Source: Puniceicoccales bacterium Verruco_01
Lineage (GTDB): Bacteria > Verrucomicrobiota > Verrucomicrobiia > Opitutales > Oceanipulchritudinaceae
Assembly (NCBI GenBank): GCA_001604565.1
Contig: LVBV01000007.1
Location: 1 to 64,000, forward strand
Direction: 5' to 3'
Length of the DNA stretch: 64,000 nt
A program made the position numbers and the translations under genes. The notes beneath the pieces are model-generated. The model was given only the letters and a program-made list of their open reading frames with translations, ran no database searches and was not told the origin of the DNA. Positions 22,388 through 31,133 of the stretch are shown here, in pieces (position 1 is the stretch's first letter; each line of letters begins with the position of its first letter).

Positions 22388-24157
22388 GTGAGAATACCAA
22401 CGGCAGTCGAGGCGGCGAGGGTGGCGTCCGGAACGATCCGGGCGGTCCTCGTCCTCCTTGGCGCGGCGGGGGCGGCTCTCTTCACTTGCGCCTTCGGCTG
22501 GCCTCTCGACGCGTCTCGCGAGGCGCTTCTCTATGACGGCGCGTCGGCGATCCTGCTTCTCTTCGGCGTTTGCGAGGGTCTTCTTTTGGTTTTCTCGGGC
22601 AGGCCGCTCCGCTACATGCGGGAGAACGCCTTCTCCTTGCTCGTGGCGTTACTGGCGCTCGCAGCCTATTCCCTTTCCGGCACCATCCACGGCCTTCTCT
22701 TGCGCAATCTCGGGCCGGGACGACTGGAGATGGGGATCATCGCCTTTGTCATCGCCTCGCAGGCGGCGGTCGTGGGGCCGCTCGTTCTGGACTGGCTCCG
22801 TCACGGGCGGCGCACGTGGATGACCCTCGTCCAGCCCCGCACGCTTGTGATCGGCAGCTTCGCGGGGCTGATTCTCGTGGGGGCGCTGCTCCTCATGACG
22901 CCGAACGCCGCGCGAATCCATGTGCGGTTTGTCGATGCCCTCTTCACGAGCGCGAGCGCCGTGTGCGTCACGGGCCTGACCGTGCTCGACACGGCGAAGG
23001 ACTTCACCCTCCACGGGCAGATGGTGATTCTCCTTCTCGTGCAGGCGGGCGGGCTGGGGCTCATGACCTTCACCTTCTTCATGGCGATGCTGGCGGGCGA
23101 GGGCATCTCCCTGCACGACCGCGTGATGTTGCGCGACGTGATCTCGGAGCGAAATCTTGGCTCCATCGCCCGGGTGCTTTTCGAGATCGTTCTTGTCACG
23201 CTCTCGATCGAGGCCGTGGGCGCCTTCCTGATCCACGCCGAGCTTCTCTCGGCGGGGTTGCCGCGCGAGGGCCTGTGGTGGCACTCGGTCTTCCATGCGG
23301 TCTCGGCCTTCTGCAACGCGGGCTTTTCCACATATTCGGGCAATCTCGCGGATCCGCTCGTCAAGGACCTGCGCGGGTTGCAGGCGATCGTCGTCGTCCT
23401 CGTCATCTTGGGCGGTCTCGGCTTTCCGGTGCTGCGCGAATTGCGCCGGAGGGCCCTCTCGCGCCTTTTGCCGAAACGTTACCCGAAGGCGAGCCACATG
23501 TCGCTCCACGCGCGCCTGGTCCTGCGGATGACCGCGATCCTTCTTCTCGGCGGGGCGGCGGCGATCTACCTCTGCCAGTTTGTGGGACACTCCGGGCCCG
23601 CGCCGTCCCTCTGGCGGGCGTTCTTCGACTCGGCGATCGCGCGCACCGCTGGCTTCAACGTTGCGGATGTCGGGACGTATCCGATCCCGGTGGTGCTGGT
23701 CCTCATGGGACTGATGTTCGTCGGCGGCAGCCCCTCCGGCACGGCGGGCGGCGTCAAGACGACCACCTTCGCCCTCGCGCTCCTCAATCTCTGGACCATT
23801 GTGCGCGAGAAGCGGGAAATCCAGGTCGGCTGGCGCTCGGTGAGCCAGCGGACGGCGAATCAGGCCTTCGCGATTTTCGTCGTCTCGCTCATCTGGCTGG
23901 CGCTGGCGGCCTTCGCCCTCACCGTGACCGAGCCCGCGCAACGCTTTGTGGACCTGCTTTTCGAGACGGTGAGCGCCTTCGGCACCGTGGGCCTTTCCCG
24001 CGGGGTGACGGCGGCACTTTCCGATTCTGGGAAGCTCATCCTCGTCCTCACCATGTTCATCGGCAGGATCGGCCTGATCGTCATCGCCTCGGCCCTGCTG
24101 CACAACACCCTCGACACCCGCTACAACCTCCCCAAGGAGGAGGTCGGCCTCACGTAA
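22388..24157 (+). CDS. ktrB: Potassium uptake channel subunit, TrkH/KtrB family
   Basis: About 589 residues from a GTG start. The four pore repeats characteristic of KtrB/TrkH are seen as the filter-like motifs AVCVTGLT, AFCNAGFS, ARTAGFN and AFGTVGLS, each with the conserved Gly of the potassium filter. Extra N-terminal helices make it longer than Bacillus KtrB. The GTG at 22388 is chosen because GAGGA precedes it and the upstream codons look non-coding; a longer form from an upstream ATG is possible. ktrA follows after 21 bases. No c-di-AMP riboswitch was recognised upstream. Confidence 0.9.
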   Translation: MRIPTAVEAARVASGTIRAVLVLLGAAGAALFTCAFGWPLDASREALLYDGASAILLLFGVCEGLLLVFSGRPLRYMRENAFSLLVALLALAAYSLSGTIHGLLLRNLGPGRLEMGIIAFVIASQAAVVGPLVLDWLRHGRRTWMTLVQPRTLVIGSFAGLILVGALLLMTPNAARIHVRFVDALFTSASAVCVTGLTVLDTAKDFTLHGQMVILLLVQAGGLGLMTFTFFMAMLAGEGISLHDRVMLRDVISERNLGSIARVLFEIVLVTLSIEAVGAFLIHAELLSAGLPREGLWWHSVFHAVSAFCNAGFSTYSGNLADPLVKDLRGLQAIVVVLVILGGLGFPVLRELRRRALSRLLPKRYPKASHMSLHARLVLRMTAILLLGGAAAIYLCQFVGHSGPAPSLWRAFFDSAIARTAGFNVADVGTYPIPVVLVLMGLMFVGGSPSGTAGGVKTTTFALALLNLWTIVREKREIQVGWRSVSQRTANQAFAIFVVSLIWLALAAFALTVTEPAQRFVDLLFETVSAFGTVGLSRGVTAALSDSGKLILVLTMFIGRIGLIVIASALLHNTLDTRYNLPKEEVGLT

Positions 24158-24178
24158 TTTTCAGGAAAAGGAATCTTC

Positions 24179-24841
24179 ATGAAATTCTGCGTCATCGGCC
24201 TGGGACAGTTCGGCAGGAACCTCGCGCTGGAACTGGCGGCGGAAAAGCACGAGGTCCTCGCCATCGACCACAACGCCGCGTTGGTCGATTCCATCAAGGA
24301 CCGCGTGGAAATGGCCGTCCGCGCCGACGCGACGCGCATCGAGGACCTTGAGGCCCTCGGGGCGGGGGACGTGGACCTCGCCCTCGTCGCCATCGGCGAG
24401 GACTTCGCGGCCTCCCTCACGATCGTCAGTCACCTGCAGAAGCTGAAGGTCAAGAAGATCATCGCCCGCACGATCAACGACATCCACGAGCACATCCTGG
24501 AGCTCATGGGCATCGAGGAGCGGATCCTGCCCGAGCAGATGGCCGCGCGCCAGTTCGCCAAGAGGCTCGGTGTCAACCGCGCCACCCGGCATTTCGCCCT
24601 CGGCGACGACTATTCCATCGTGGAGCTGGAGGCCCCGCCCTCCGTCGTCGGCAGGACCCTCGCGGAATCGCGCCTGCGCGAGAAGTACCGCCTGAACCTC
24701 GTCACCACGCGCCGCAAGGATGCGACCGGGGAGGCTATGATCGCGGGCGTGCCGGATCCCGCCGCCTACCAGATCGAGAAGGGCGACCAGCTCATCGTCT
24801 TCGGCCGCGAGGAGGACATCCGGCGCTTCTCCGGGGCGTAG
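24179..24841 (+). CDS. ktrA: Potassium uptake regulatory subunit, TrkA/KtrA family
   Basis: The 220-residue cytoplasmic protein has an N-terminal RCK/Rossmann domain with GLGQFG (residues 7-12) and the acidic ribose-binding residue in LAIDHN. A C-terminal TrkA_C domain begins near residue 140. It binds nucleotide (ATP/ADP or NAD) and gates the KtrB pore encoded just upstream. The 220-residue length fits KtrA rather than the double-length TrkA of enterics. Confidence 0.94.
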   Translation: MKFCVIGLGQFGRNLALELAAEKHEVLAIDHNAALVDSIKDRVEMAVRADATRIEDLEALGAGDVDLALVAIGEDFAASLTIVSHLQKLKVKKIIARTINDIHEHILELMGIEERILPEQMAARQFAKRLGVNRATRHFALGDDYSIVELEAPPSVVGRTLAESRLREKYRLNLVTTRRKDATGEAMIAGVPDPAAYQIEKGDQLIVFGREEDIRRFSGA

Positions 24842-24871
24842 AGAAGCCGCGCGGCGGGGCAAGCTGCGTTC

Positions 24872-24901
24872 TTGCAACGACGCGGGCGGGGGCTGTATTA
24901 T
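24872..24901 (+). promoter_or_regulatory. Possible housekeeping promoter for prfA
   Basis: TTGCAA (24872-24877), an 18-base spacer and TATTAT (24896-24901) match a sigma-70 promoter in 9 of 12 positions. The start would fall about 14 bases before prfA. An AT-rich hexamer in such GC-rich surroundings adds support. Confidence 0.45.
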
Positions 24902-24921
24902 TCCCCCTTTCACCGAGCGCC

Positions 24922-26016
24922 ATGCCCATCCTTCCCGACCTTGCCTCCTTCCGGGGGCGCCTTGCCGAACTCGACCGCGCGATGGCCGAGCCGGACTTCT
25001 ACGGCGACCGCCGCCGCGCGGCCTCCGTCATGCGCGAGCACCAGAAGCTGATGGAGCTTCTTGAAATGTCGGGACGCTTTCAGGCCCTCGAAAAACAGAT
25101 TGCGGACAATCGCGAGATCGCCGAGATGGAGTCAGATACCGAGCTCAAGGCGATGGCGCTGGAGGAGATTCCGTCCCTTGAGGAGAAGCTGAACGCCCTG
25201 TACGAGAAGATCCTCGCGGCGATGATTCCGCCGGAACCCTCCGACTCGCGCAACACGATCATCGAAATCCGTGCGGGCACCGGCGGCGACGAGGCCTCGC
25301 TCTTCGCGGCGGATCTCTTCCGCATGTATTCCCGCTACGCGGAGGATCGCGGCTGGAAGATCGAGATGATGGGCGGCAGCCTTTCCGAGGCGGGCGGCTG
25401 GAAGGAAATTTCCTTCCTTGTGAGCGGCGAGGACGTGTACAAGACCCTGAAGTTCGAGAGCGGCGTCCATCGCGTGCAGCGCGTGCCCGTGACCGAGGCG
25501 CAGGGCCGCATTCACACGAGCGCCGCCACCGTCGCCGTCCTGCCGGAAGCCGAGGAGGTGGACATCGAGATCAAGCCGGAAGACCTCGAAATCACCGTGG
25601 CGCGCGCGTCGGGCCCCGGCGGTCAGGGCGTCAACACGACCGACAGCGCCGTGCAGGTCCTCTACAAGCCGACCGGCATGATCGTCAAGTGCGCCGACGA
25701 GCGCAGCCAGATCAAGAACAAGGCCAAGGCACTCAAGGTTCTCCGCAGCCGCCTTCTGGAGCAGAAGGAGGCCGAGGAACGCGCCAAGTACGCCGCCAAC
25801 CGCAAGGCGCAGATCGGCTCGGGCGACCGCTCGGAGCGCATCCGCACCTACAATTTCCCGCAGGGCCGTCTGACGGACCACCGCATCGGCCTGACCCTCT
25901 ACAACCTCCCGCAGGTGATGGAAGGCAAGATCGACGAGGTGCTGGACGCCCTTCAGGTGGCCGACCGCGAAATGAAGATCAAGGCTCTCTCCCAGAAGGA
26001 GCCGGGCGCGGCGTAG
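24922..26016 (+). CDS. prfA: Peptide chain release factor 1
   Basis: The 364-residue protein reads UAA and UAG stop codons and releases the finished chain. The peptidyl hydrolysis motif is GGQ at residues 233-235 in [12 protein letters not shown]. The codon-recognition tripeptide is PVT (189-191), followed by [15 protein letters not shown] as in RF1. Length and both domains are complete. prmC does not follow; the next gene is convergent. Confidence 0.97.
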   Translation: MPILPDLASFRGRLAELDRAMAEPDFYGDRRRAASVMREHQKLMELLEMSGRFQALEKQIADNREIAEMESDTELKAMALEEIPSLEEKLNALYEKILAAMIPPEPSDSRNTIIEIRAGTGGDEASLFAADLFRMYSRYAEDRGWKIEMMGGSLSEAGGWKEISFLVSGEDVYKTLKFESGVHRVQRVPVTEAQGRIHTSAATVAVLPEAEEVDIEIKPEDLEITVARASGPGGQGVNTTDSAVQVLYKPTGMIVKCADERSQIKNKAKALKVLRSRLLEQKEAEERAKYAANRKAQIGSGDRSERIRTYNFPQGRLTDHRIGLTLYNLPQVMEGKIDEVLDALQVADREMKIKALSQKEPGAA

Positions 26017-26057
26017 TAGGGGCGCCGCGGGCCGTCCCGGATTTTAGGCACAAGCCG

Positions 26058-28052
26058 CTATTTCGCGGCAGCCTTGCGGACGACGAGGGTTGCCTGACGG
26101 GCCTTGTCGTACGCTTTGAAGAAATCGCGGAATTTTTCGTAGTCCTGTGCCGGGAGGATTCCCGAACTAGTCTGTATGTCCGTGAGGACGTGAATCGTAT
26201 TCCCCTCGGCGCGCGCCGAAAATTTCAGCGTGCCGAATTTCTCCTCCACGGAAATGTCGGCGGGAAGTTCGTCCACTTCCAGACCGTTGGCGAGGGCGAT
26301 GGTCACGTCCTCCGTCACGTTGATCAGCGGGCAAAAGATGGGACTTTTGCGTTCCTCCTTCTGCGTCTCGGGGATGAAGCGATATCGATAGACCGGCGCA
26401 ACCTTGAAGAGAAACTTGCTGGCGCCGATCCGCCGGGCATAGCCGGGGGCGTCGAAACGGACGGTGATGATGAAATGGTTGTTTGCCGTGTCGTCCTCGT
26501 GGGTCACATCCAGAATCTGCGCGTCGCGTGTTTGCGAACGCATGGATTCTCCAATGGAGTGTTTGTATTCCGACGGGGAAAGGCTTCGGCAGCTTCTCCG
26601 TTCGTAGTCCGCCGCGAATCCCCCCAGCGTATCCAGCACGGTTCCCGAGAGCGTGCCCCATCCATCGATTGTGGCTGTGACGACATGCCTGGAATTGGTG
26701 CCCGTGTCAGGAAATTTGGCGAGGCGGCGGCACGAATCGGCGCCGACAAGAAGATAGGTGTGGGACAACTCTGCTGAAATGGAGCCGACCGGAGTGATGT
26801 CGTCGGTCGGATCGAAGAGGAGGAGCCGACCCATGTCCGGATGCTCCACGATGGCGGGGCAGTCGAGGTCTTCCGGCGGGCGCAGGGCCGTGATGCAGTG
26901 GTTGAAGTTGCCCGGAGAGGGGAACTCGGGATTGACGCAGTCGTCCGTGTTCAGCAAGCAACTCACCGAATAGGCATCCACCCCGATGCAGGAGAGCATC
27001 GCGCGCAGAAGGGCAGTCTTGTCCTTGCAGTCCCCGTAGTTGTGCGCAAAGACCGAGGCGGCGGTGTTGGGTTTCAGGCCGCCGCCCCGCGCGAGGTTTT
27101 TCCCGAAATTCGCGTAATTCACCGACTGGACGAAGGCGGCCAGCGCCCGGATCTTCTCCCATGTGTTGGCGCATCCGGCTGTGAGTGCGGTCACCTTCGC
27201 GCGGATCGCGTCGTCCGGCACGGCCTGCGGATCGTTTATCGAGGCGTCGGAGCGGGCCACGCCGTTCCAGTCGTCGAAGCAAAGCCATCCCTTCCGGGCT
27301 CGTTCCGCCTCGGGCGGCAGAGCGGTGATCCCGAAATACGGATAGGTGGAATCCGGCGGAGACATCTCCTCCTTCTTCACGCCGGGTTGCAGACGGCTGT
27401 GGCAGGTATAATACTTGCCGTCAAAATTCTCCTTTGCCTCGGGGTTGTTCACCGGGATGCTGCGGACTTTCCATCCCTCCGGGACGGCGACGGTGAAGTC
27501 GGAGGCCAGAATCGGGCAGTCTTCGCGCGTGCGCCAGGAATTGTCCGTGAAAACGCTTTTCTCGCGTAACACGTAAGTCCAGGCAAAGACGCTTCCCGCG
27601 CGCGCCGAATCGCGAAGGGACAGGCTCCGCACCCATTCCTCGGTGAAAAGGGCGTCGTGGGATTCGTAGTTGTAGAAATCCTTGCTCTTGTATTCGCGGA
27701 TTTCCCCGCCCGGGAGGACGAGCCATGCCCTCAGCTCCTGGATTTTGTCGCTGCCCTTGATGTAATGAAAATGAGCGTTGGCGAAACGGGCTCCGTCGCC
27801 GTTCTGGATCCGGTAGGCTTCCCGGTACTCCGTGTACTGCGTGCCGTCGGCGAAATACGTGACGTTCATCCAATCGACAAGCTTGACCGCATCGGCGTCC
27901 TTGCCGAAATCGCCGAGGGGCTGCGCCATTGCCGTCTTCAGCCAGTCCGGCAGTGCGGGTTTGGCCGGGCAGGCGTTCGGAGCGGCCAGCACAAGCGCCG
28001 CCAGAACGGCGCCCAGCCGAAGGGGGAGGGGGAGGAGTGCCGGGAGGTTCAT
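26058..28052 (-). CDS. Exported DUF3857/transglutaminase-like protein, second of a tandem pair
   Basis: The 664-residue protein has a signal peptide (residues ~1-30), a beta-rich DUF3857 domain and a transglutaminase-like core. The core carries the triad Cys342 (YGDCKDKTALLRAML), His385 (FNHCITAL) and Asp414 (LFDPT). A beta-rich C-terminal domain follows. Family members sit in the periplasm or outer envelope; substrates are unknown, though cysteine-protease or amidase chemistry is plausible. It starts 16 bases after the first copy of the pair, so they are co-transcribed. Confidence 0.85.
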   Translation of the reverse strand: MNLPALLPLPLRLGAVLAALVLAAPNACPAKPALPDWLKTAMAQPLGDFGKDADAVKLVDWMNVTYFADGTQYTEYREAYRIQNGDGARFANAHFHYIKGSDKIQELRAWLVLPGGEIREYKSKDFYNYESHDALFTEEWVRSLSLRDSARAGSVFAWTYVLREKSVFTDNSWRTREDCPILASDFTVAVPEGWKVRSIPVNNPEAKENFDGKYYTCHSRLQPGVKKEEMSPPDSTYPYFGITALPPEAERARKGWLCFDDWNGVARSDASINDPQAVPDDAIRAKVTALTAGCANTWEKIRALAAFVQSVNYANFGKNLARGGGLKPNTAASVFAHNYGDCKDKTALLRAMLSCIGVDAYSVSCLLNTDDCVNPEFPSPGNFNHCITALRPPEDLDCPAIVEHPDMGRLLLFDPTDDITPVGSISAELSHTYLLVGADSCRRLAKFPDTGTNSRHVVTATIDGWGTLSGTVLDTLGGFAADYERRSCRSLSPSEYKHSIGESMRSQTRDAQILDVTHEDDTANNHFIITVRFDAPGYARRIGASKFLFKVAPVYRYRFIPETQKEERKSPIFCPLINVTEDVTIALANGLEVDELPADISVEEKFGTLKFSARAEGNTIHVLTDIQTSSGILPAQDYEKFRDFFKAYDKARQATLVVRKAAAK

Positions 28053-28068
28053 CGCCGTTCTCGCGGGG

Positions 28069-30135
28069 TTATTGTTTTGCCGCGGGGTCTGTCGCCGTGG
28101 CGGGAGCCTGCGGCGCGCTTTCGGCTGGGGCGGCCTCCTTGCGGCGCAGGGTGAGGACGTGGTGGTCCTCGGTGTTGATGGAATCGAAGAGCGCCCGGAT
28201 GTCGTCGTAAATACGCGCCGGTAACCCGATAGTGGCGATCTTCAAATTCCTCTTGTAAACGACGATGTTGCGGGTTTTCGAGGCTCCGAGCTGCACCGTG
28301 TAGGAGAGCTGGGGCGTGTCGATCACGTTCTTGGGTGCGTTGCCTTCCTCGATCGCATAGCCGTCCGGATAGGCGATGCGGATGTTGTCGTGCACTTCCC
28401 ACAGGTTGGGGAATTGGATGTCGAGGGCACGTTTTTCACTAATAAAGAAAGGCTTGGACGCTTTTTCGAAAATCGCGGGCGTCAGGAAAAGGCGTCCGTC
28501 CGTGATTTCGGCAAAACCGGGCGCCTCAAGGTGGAAGCGGACCTCCACATCCTTGTCCGGGTCGTCCGCATTCAGGATCTCCACATCGGAAAGTTCCGCC
28601 GTCGGCACCAGTTCCCGAATGTCATTCTTGTATTTGTCAATGCGTTCCTGCGGGGTCAGATCGTCGTAGTCCAGCTTGAAGGAACGGGCCCTATGCCCGG
28701 AGAATTTGAAGACGGCCTTGCCCGCCAGCTTCCCCTCCTCGTCGAGAGTGAAGTCGCCCATCCGCAGGAGTTGGGATTTCGCGGATGCACTGGCGGGCGT
28801 CCTGGCTACGTCCGCCTTCTTCGAGTTGCCGAGGACGGCCACGGTTCCCTCGTTGGCGGCGCGCAGCATCCCGAAGGGCAGGTAGAGGGTTCCGGGATCG
28901 AAAAACTCCACGTTTTCGCCGTTGCGGACGATGACGAGCCAGTCCGGGATCATCTTCTCGTTCAGGAAGTTGGGGTCCCAGTCGAGTTGCGTCTTGTCGC
29001 AGCACTGGGCGAAGTCCACCTCGAAACCCGCCGCCTCCGCCAGCGAGGCAAACAGGCAGTTCACGTCATACCCGGTTCCCCTGCCGGTTTTGAGCGTCTT
29101 TGCAGGATCGTTGTTGCTCTTGAGTTCCGCGCGGTCCGTATCCGAGAGTCCGGCGCGGGGCGAATAGAGGTTCACGATGTCGCGGATGCAGAAATCGTAG
29201 ATCTTCTTCAGCTTCTGTTGAGGATCGTCGATTCCCGCAGTGAGCTCCGCCGCCTTTTTCACGACGGCGGAATCCACGCCCTCGATCCCTTTTTTGGCGT
29301 TGCGGTGAATGTCCCAGCTTCGGTTTTCCCAGAAGCTCTCGTGCTTTACCTCGGATTTTTCCTCGGTGTAGCGGATGGCCACCCAGGGTTGAAGGGACAG
29401 ATACGGGGGAAGATAAGGCTCGTCCGGGATCGCGGCGACATTGTGTGCCTCCGTTTCCCAGTAGCCGGAACGGCCCTGCTTCATCTCCTTGGCCACATCG
29501 CGATAACTGAAGTAGCAATACTGGTCGCGTCGGGGCATGAAATGCAGGCGCACGACCTTGGTGGGAAGCGTCTTGTCCGCGAGGGTGAAGAAGTTCCCTT
29601 TCGAGTAATAGTAGCGATAATCCTGCGACCACTTGAGTTCGACGATGGAGCCGGGGACGAGCCCGGGCATGGCAAAGCTGCGGGAGCTGACTTCAACACC
29701 GCAGCGGTTCACCGACTTGCTTTCCTGAATGTCCTTCTTGTCCAGCAGGATGATCGTGCCGTCCGGCTGGATCACACGTCCGGCGAATTCCGGCGTGAGC
29801 GCTCTCGTGTCGAGGCTGATCTTGTATCTCAGGATTTTTTCCACTCCTTCCGCGGTAAAGGCTTTCATCCTGAGAAAATAGGAGTAATAGAGCCCTCCGC
29901 TCTCGACAGCCCTTTCATTCAACGTGCCTTCACGGACATACACGTCAAAAAGGAGAATCTCCGCGTTCGCGTTCGGATCGACCGAGGGCGCGGTCTGGTC
30001 GCGGTCCTCCTGCGGCAGTTCCGGCCAGTCGTTGGAGAGAAGCCCGGCGTGGCAGGGCAAAGTGAACGACGCAAGCGCCAGAAGAAGTGCGGTAATGCGC
30101 AACCCTCTGGCGACGGAACGGGGGGTGGGGGTCAT
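28069..30135 (-). CDS. Exported DUF3857/transglutaminase-like protein with altered active site
   Basis: The 688-residue protein has a signal peptide (residues 1-30, ending PCHA), a DUF3857-type beta domain (FDVYVREGTLNERAV onward) and a transglutaminase-like core. The Cys (Cys360 in YDVNCLFASLAEAAGF) and Asp (Asp413 in FFDPG) are in place. The His expected about 40 residues after the Cys appears replaced by Trp399 (IPDWLVIV). It may therefore be inactive or act as a partner of the intact copy encoded 16 bases downstream. This reading rests on alignment by eye. Confidence 0.8.
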   Translation of the reverse strand: MTPTPRSVARGLRITALLLALASFTLPCHAGLLSNDWPELPQEDRDQTAPSVDPNANAEILLFDVYVREGTLNERAVESGGLYYSYFLRMKAFTAEGVEKILRYKISLDTRALTPEFAGRVIQPDGTIILLDKKDIQESKSVNRCGVEVSSRSFAMPGLVPGSIVELKWSQDYRYYYSKGNFFTLADKTLPTKVVRLHFMPRRDQYCYFSYRDVAKEMKQGRSGYWETEAHNVAAIPDEPYLPPYLSLQPWVAIRYTEEKSEVKHESFWENRSWDIHRNAKKGIEGVDSAVVKKAAELTAGIDDPQQKLKKIYDFCIRDIVNLYSPRAGLSDTDRAELKSNNDPAKTLKTGRGTGYDVNCLFASLAEAAGFEVDFAQCCDKTQLDWDPNFLNEKMIPDWLVIVRNGENVEFFDPGTLYLPFGMLRAANEGTVAVLGNSKKADVARTPASASAKSQLLRMGDFTLDEEGKLAGKAVFKFSGHRARSFKLDYDDLTPQERIDKYKNDIRELVPTAELSDVEILNADDPDKDVEVRFHLEAPGFAEITDGRLFLTPAIFEKASKPFFISEKRALDIQFPNLWEVHDNIRIAYPDGYAIEEGNAPKNVIDTPQLSYTVQLGASKTRNIVVYKRNLKIATIGLPARIYDDIRALFDSINTEDHHVLTLRRKEAAPAESAPQAPATATDPAAKQ

Positions 30136-30273
30136 GTCCGGGAGTTTCTTTCATCCTGGCCGCAACAAGTCACGCTTTCAACGCAAATTGTCGCACGATT
30201 ATCGTTCCGCTCTTCCGTTCTTCCCGTTTTTTTTCCGCTGACGGTATTCGGTTAACTTTTCGATCATTTTTAA

Positions 30274-30306
30274 TTGACAGAAATGGCGGGAATTGCCGAT
30301 TTTAAT
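30274..30306 (+). promoter_or_regulatory. Possible promoter before the sodium-pump region
   Basis: A perfect TTGACA (30274-30279) is followed by TTTAAT (30301-30306), but the 21-base spacing is longer than usual. GATTTT at 30298 would give 18 bases but is a poor match. If real, the transcript of the next gene would be almost leaderless. Confidence 0.35.
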
Positions 30307-30311
30307 GTAAA

Positions 30312-30665
30312 GTGCCCTTCAGGTTTCAGTTGACTGCGCTTCTTGTCGCCATCGCCCTCGCCTTGGGCTGGGCGATGCCGCAGGTGCGTGCCAGCGTCGT
30401 TCCGCAGGGTGAATTCATCTCCGTGGAGGAGGGCACCTTCTGCACCATCGACCCCGGCAGCACCGAGCAGGGCCTGCCCCTCGGGGAGATGAGCGAGCTT
30501 TTTCTTACTTTCCTGTGTCTTGCGCAGACGCTCCTTTTGCTGGTTTTCAGCGACCGTGTCCCGCAAAGAAAAAATACCCCGGGCCGGAGCGAACGTCGTA
30601 CGCAGCTCATCCGGTGGAGCATGTCCGCCGGAATGCTGGGCCAGCCGCCGCCTCTATGCGCATGA
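30312..30665 (+). CDS. Small predicted membrane or exported protein
   Basis: The open frame starts with GTG and encodes about 117 residues. It has a signal-like N-terminus (LTALLVAIALALGWAMPQVRA) and a second hydrophobic helix (LFLTFLCLAQTLLLLVFS), followed by a basic tail. No family is recognised. It lies upstream of the OadG/OadB genes on the same strand. The end (GMLGQPPPLCA) looks unconstrained, so a shorter or frameshifted gene is possible. Confidence 0.5.
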   Translation: MPFRFQLTALLVAIALALGWAMPQVRASVVPQGEFISVEEGTFCTIDPGSTEQGLPLGEMSELFLTFLCLAQTLLLLVFSDRVPQRKNTPGRSERRTQLIRWSMSAGMLGQPPPLCA

Positions 30666-30771
30666 TGGACGCACCGGTTCTCTTGTCGCGGTGAAGACGC
30701 CCCGTGCGTTTTCCGGCCCGACGAGAACCTCGTCATGTCTCCTGTCATCACAATCAGCGCCCGCGCTCTTT

Positions 30772-30849
30772 GCCGGCGCGCGTCACCGGTGCCGAAAGGC
30801 GCCTCCGGGATGGAATGTTTCCCCGGCCCGGAACTGCCGGTTTTCCGGC
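30772..30849 (+). promoter_or_regulatory. Candidate structured leader RNA (riboswitch-like) before oadG-oadB
   Basis: The 294-base gap before the sodium-pump genes holds a compact fold. Helix P2 is GGTGCC-GAAA-GGCGCC (30788-30803). Helix P3 pairs CCGGG (30805-30809) with CCCGG (30822-30826). A closing helix P1 can form between 30773-30777 and 30836-30840. The 3' strand of P1 can instead pair with 30845-30849 around a TTTT loop, giving two exclusive states as in a riboswitch. Bacterial Na+-I riboswitches (DUF1646 motif) control sodium transport genes, so sodium sensing is a natural guess, but I cannot confirm the family from memory. The remaining sequence to 30959 shows only the ribosome site GGAAAGGG. 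Confidence 0.4.
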
Positions 30850-30959
30850 TCAAGCAATACAAATTTATCAGTTTTGGAGTAAATTCCTCACGGCGGATGC
30901 AGCACCCCGTTGGCACAGCCGGCGGCGAGCGCGTCCCCCATCCCGGAAAGGGAAAAGCC

Positions 30960-31133
30960 ATGACACACGTTCTCAATCAGACTCTTTTTATCTATTTTTT
31001 GGCCGTCGTCATCTCGCTCTTCGTCGCGATTTTGATCAAAGGCCTCAACGCGGCGCTCTGCCGGTTCGGTTCCTCCGCGGCTCTCCGCGGGGGCGCGGTT
31101 TCCACCGGAAATCCCGAGAAAGCGGTCAAATGA
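30960..31133 (+). CDS. Sodium-pump decarboxylase gamma-like small subunit
   Basis: The 57-residue protein has one membrane helix (TLFIYFLAVVISLFVAILI) and a short polar tail, the size and shape of OadG-type gamma subunits that stabilise the membrane decarboxylase. GGAAAGGG gives a ribosome site. Its stop codon overlaps the start of the beta subunit (ATGA), which strongly supports the role. It is too short and diverse for a firm family call. Confidence 0.65.
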   Translation: MTHVLNQTLFIYFLAVVISLFVAILIKGLNAALCRFGSSAALRGGAVSTGNPEKAVK

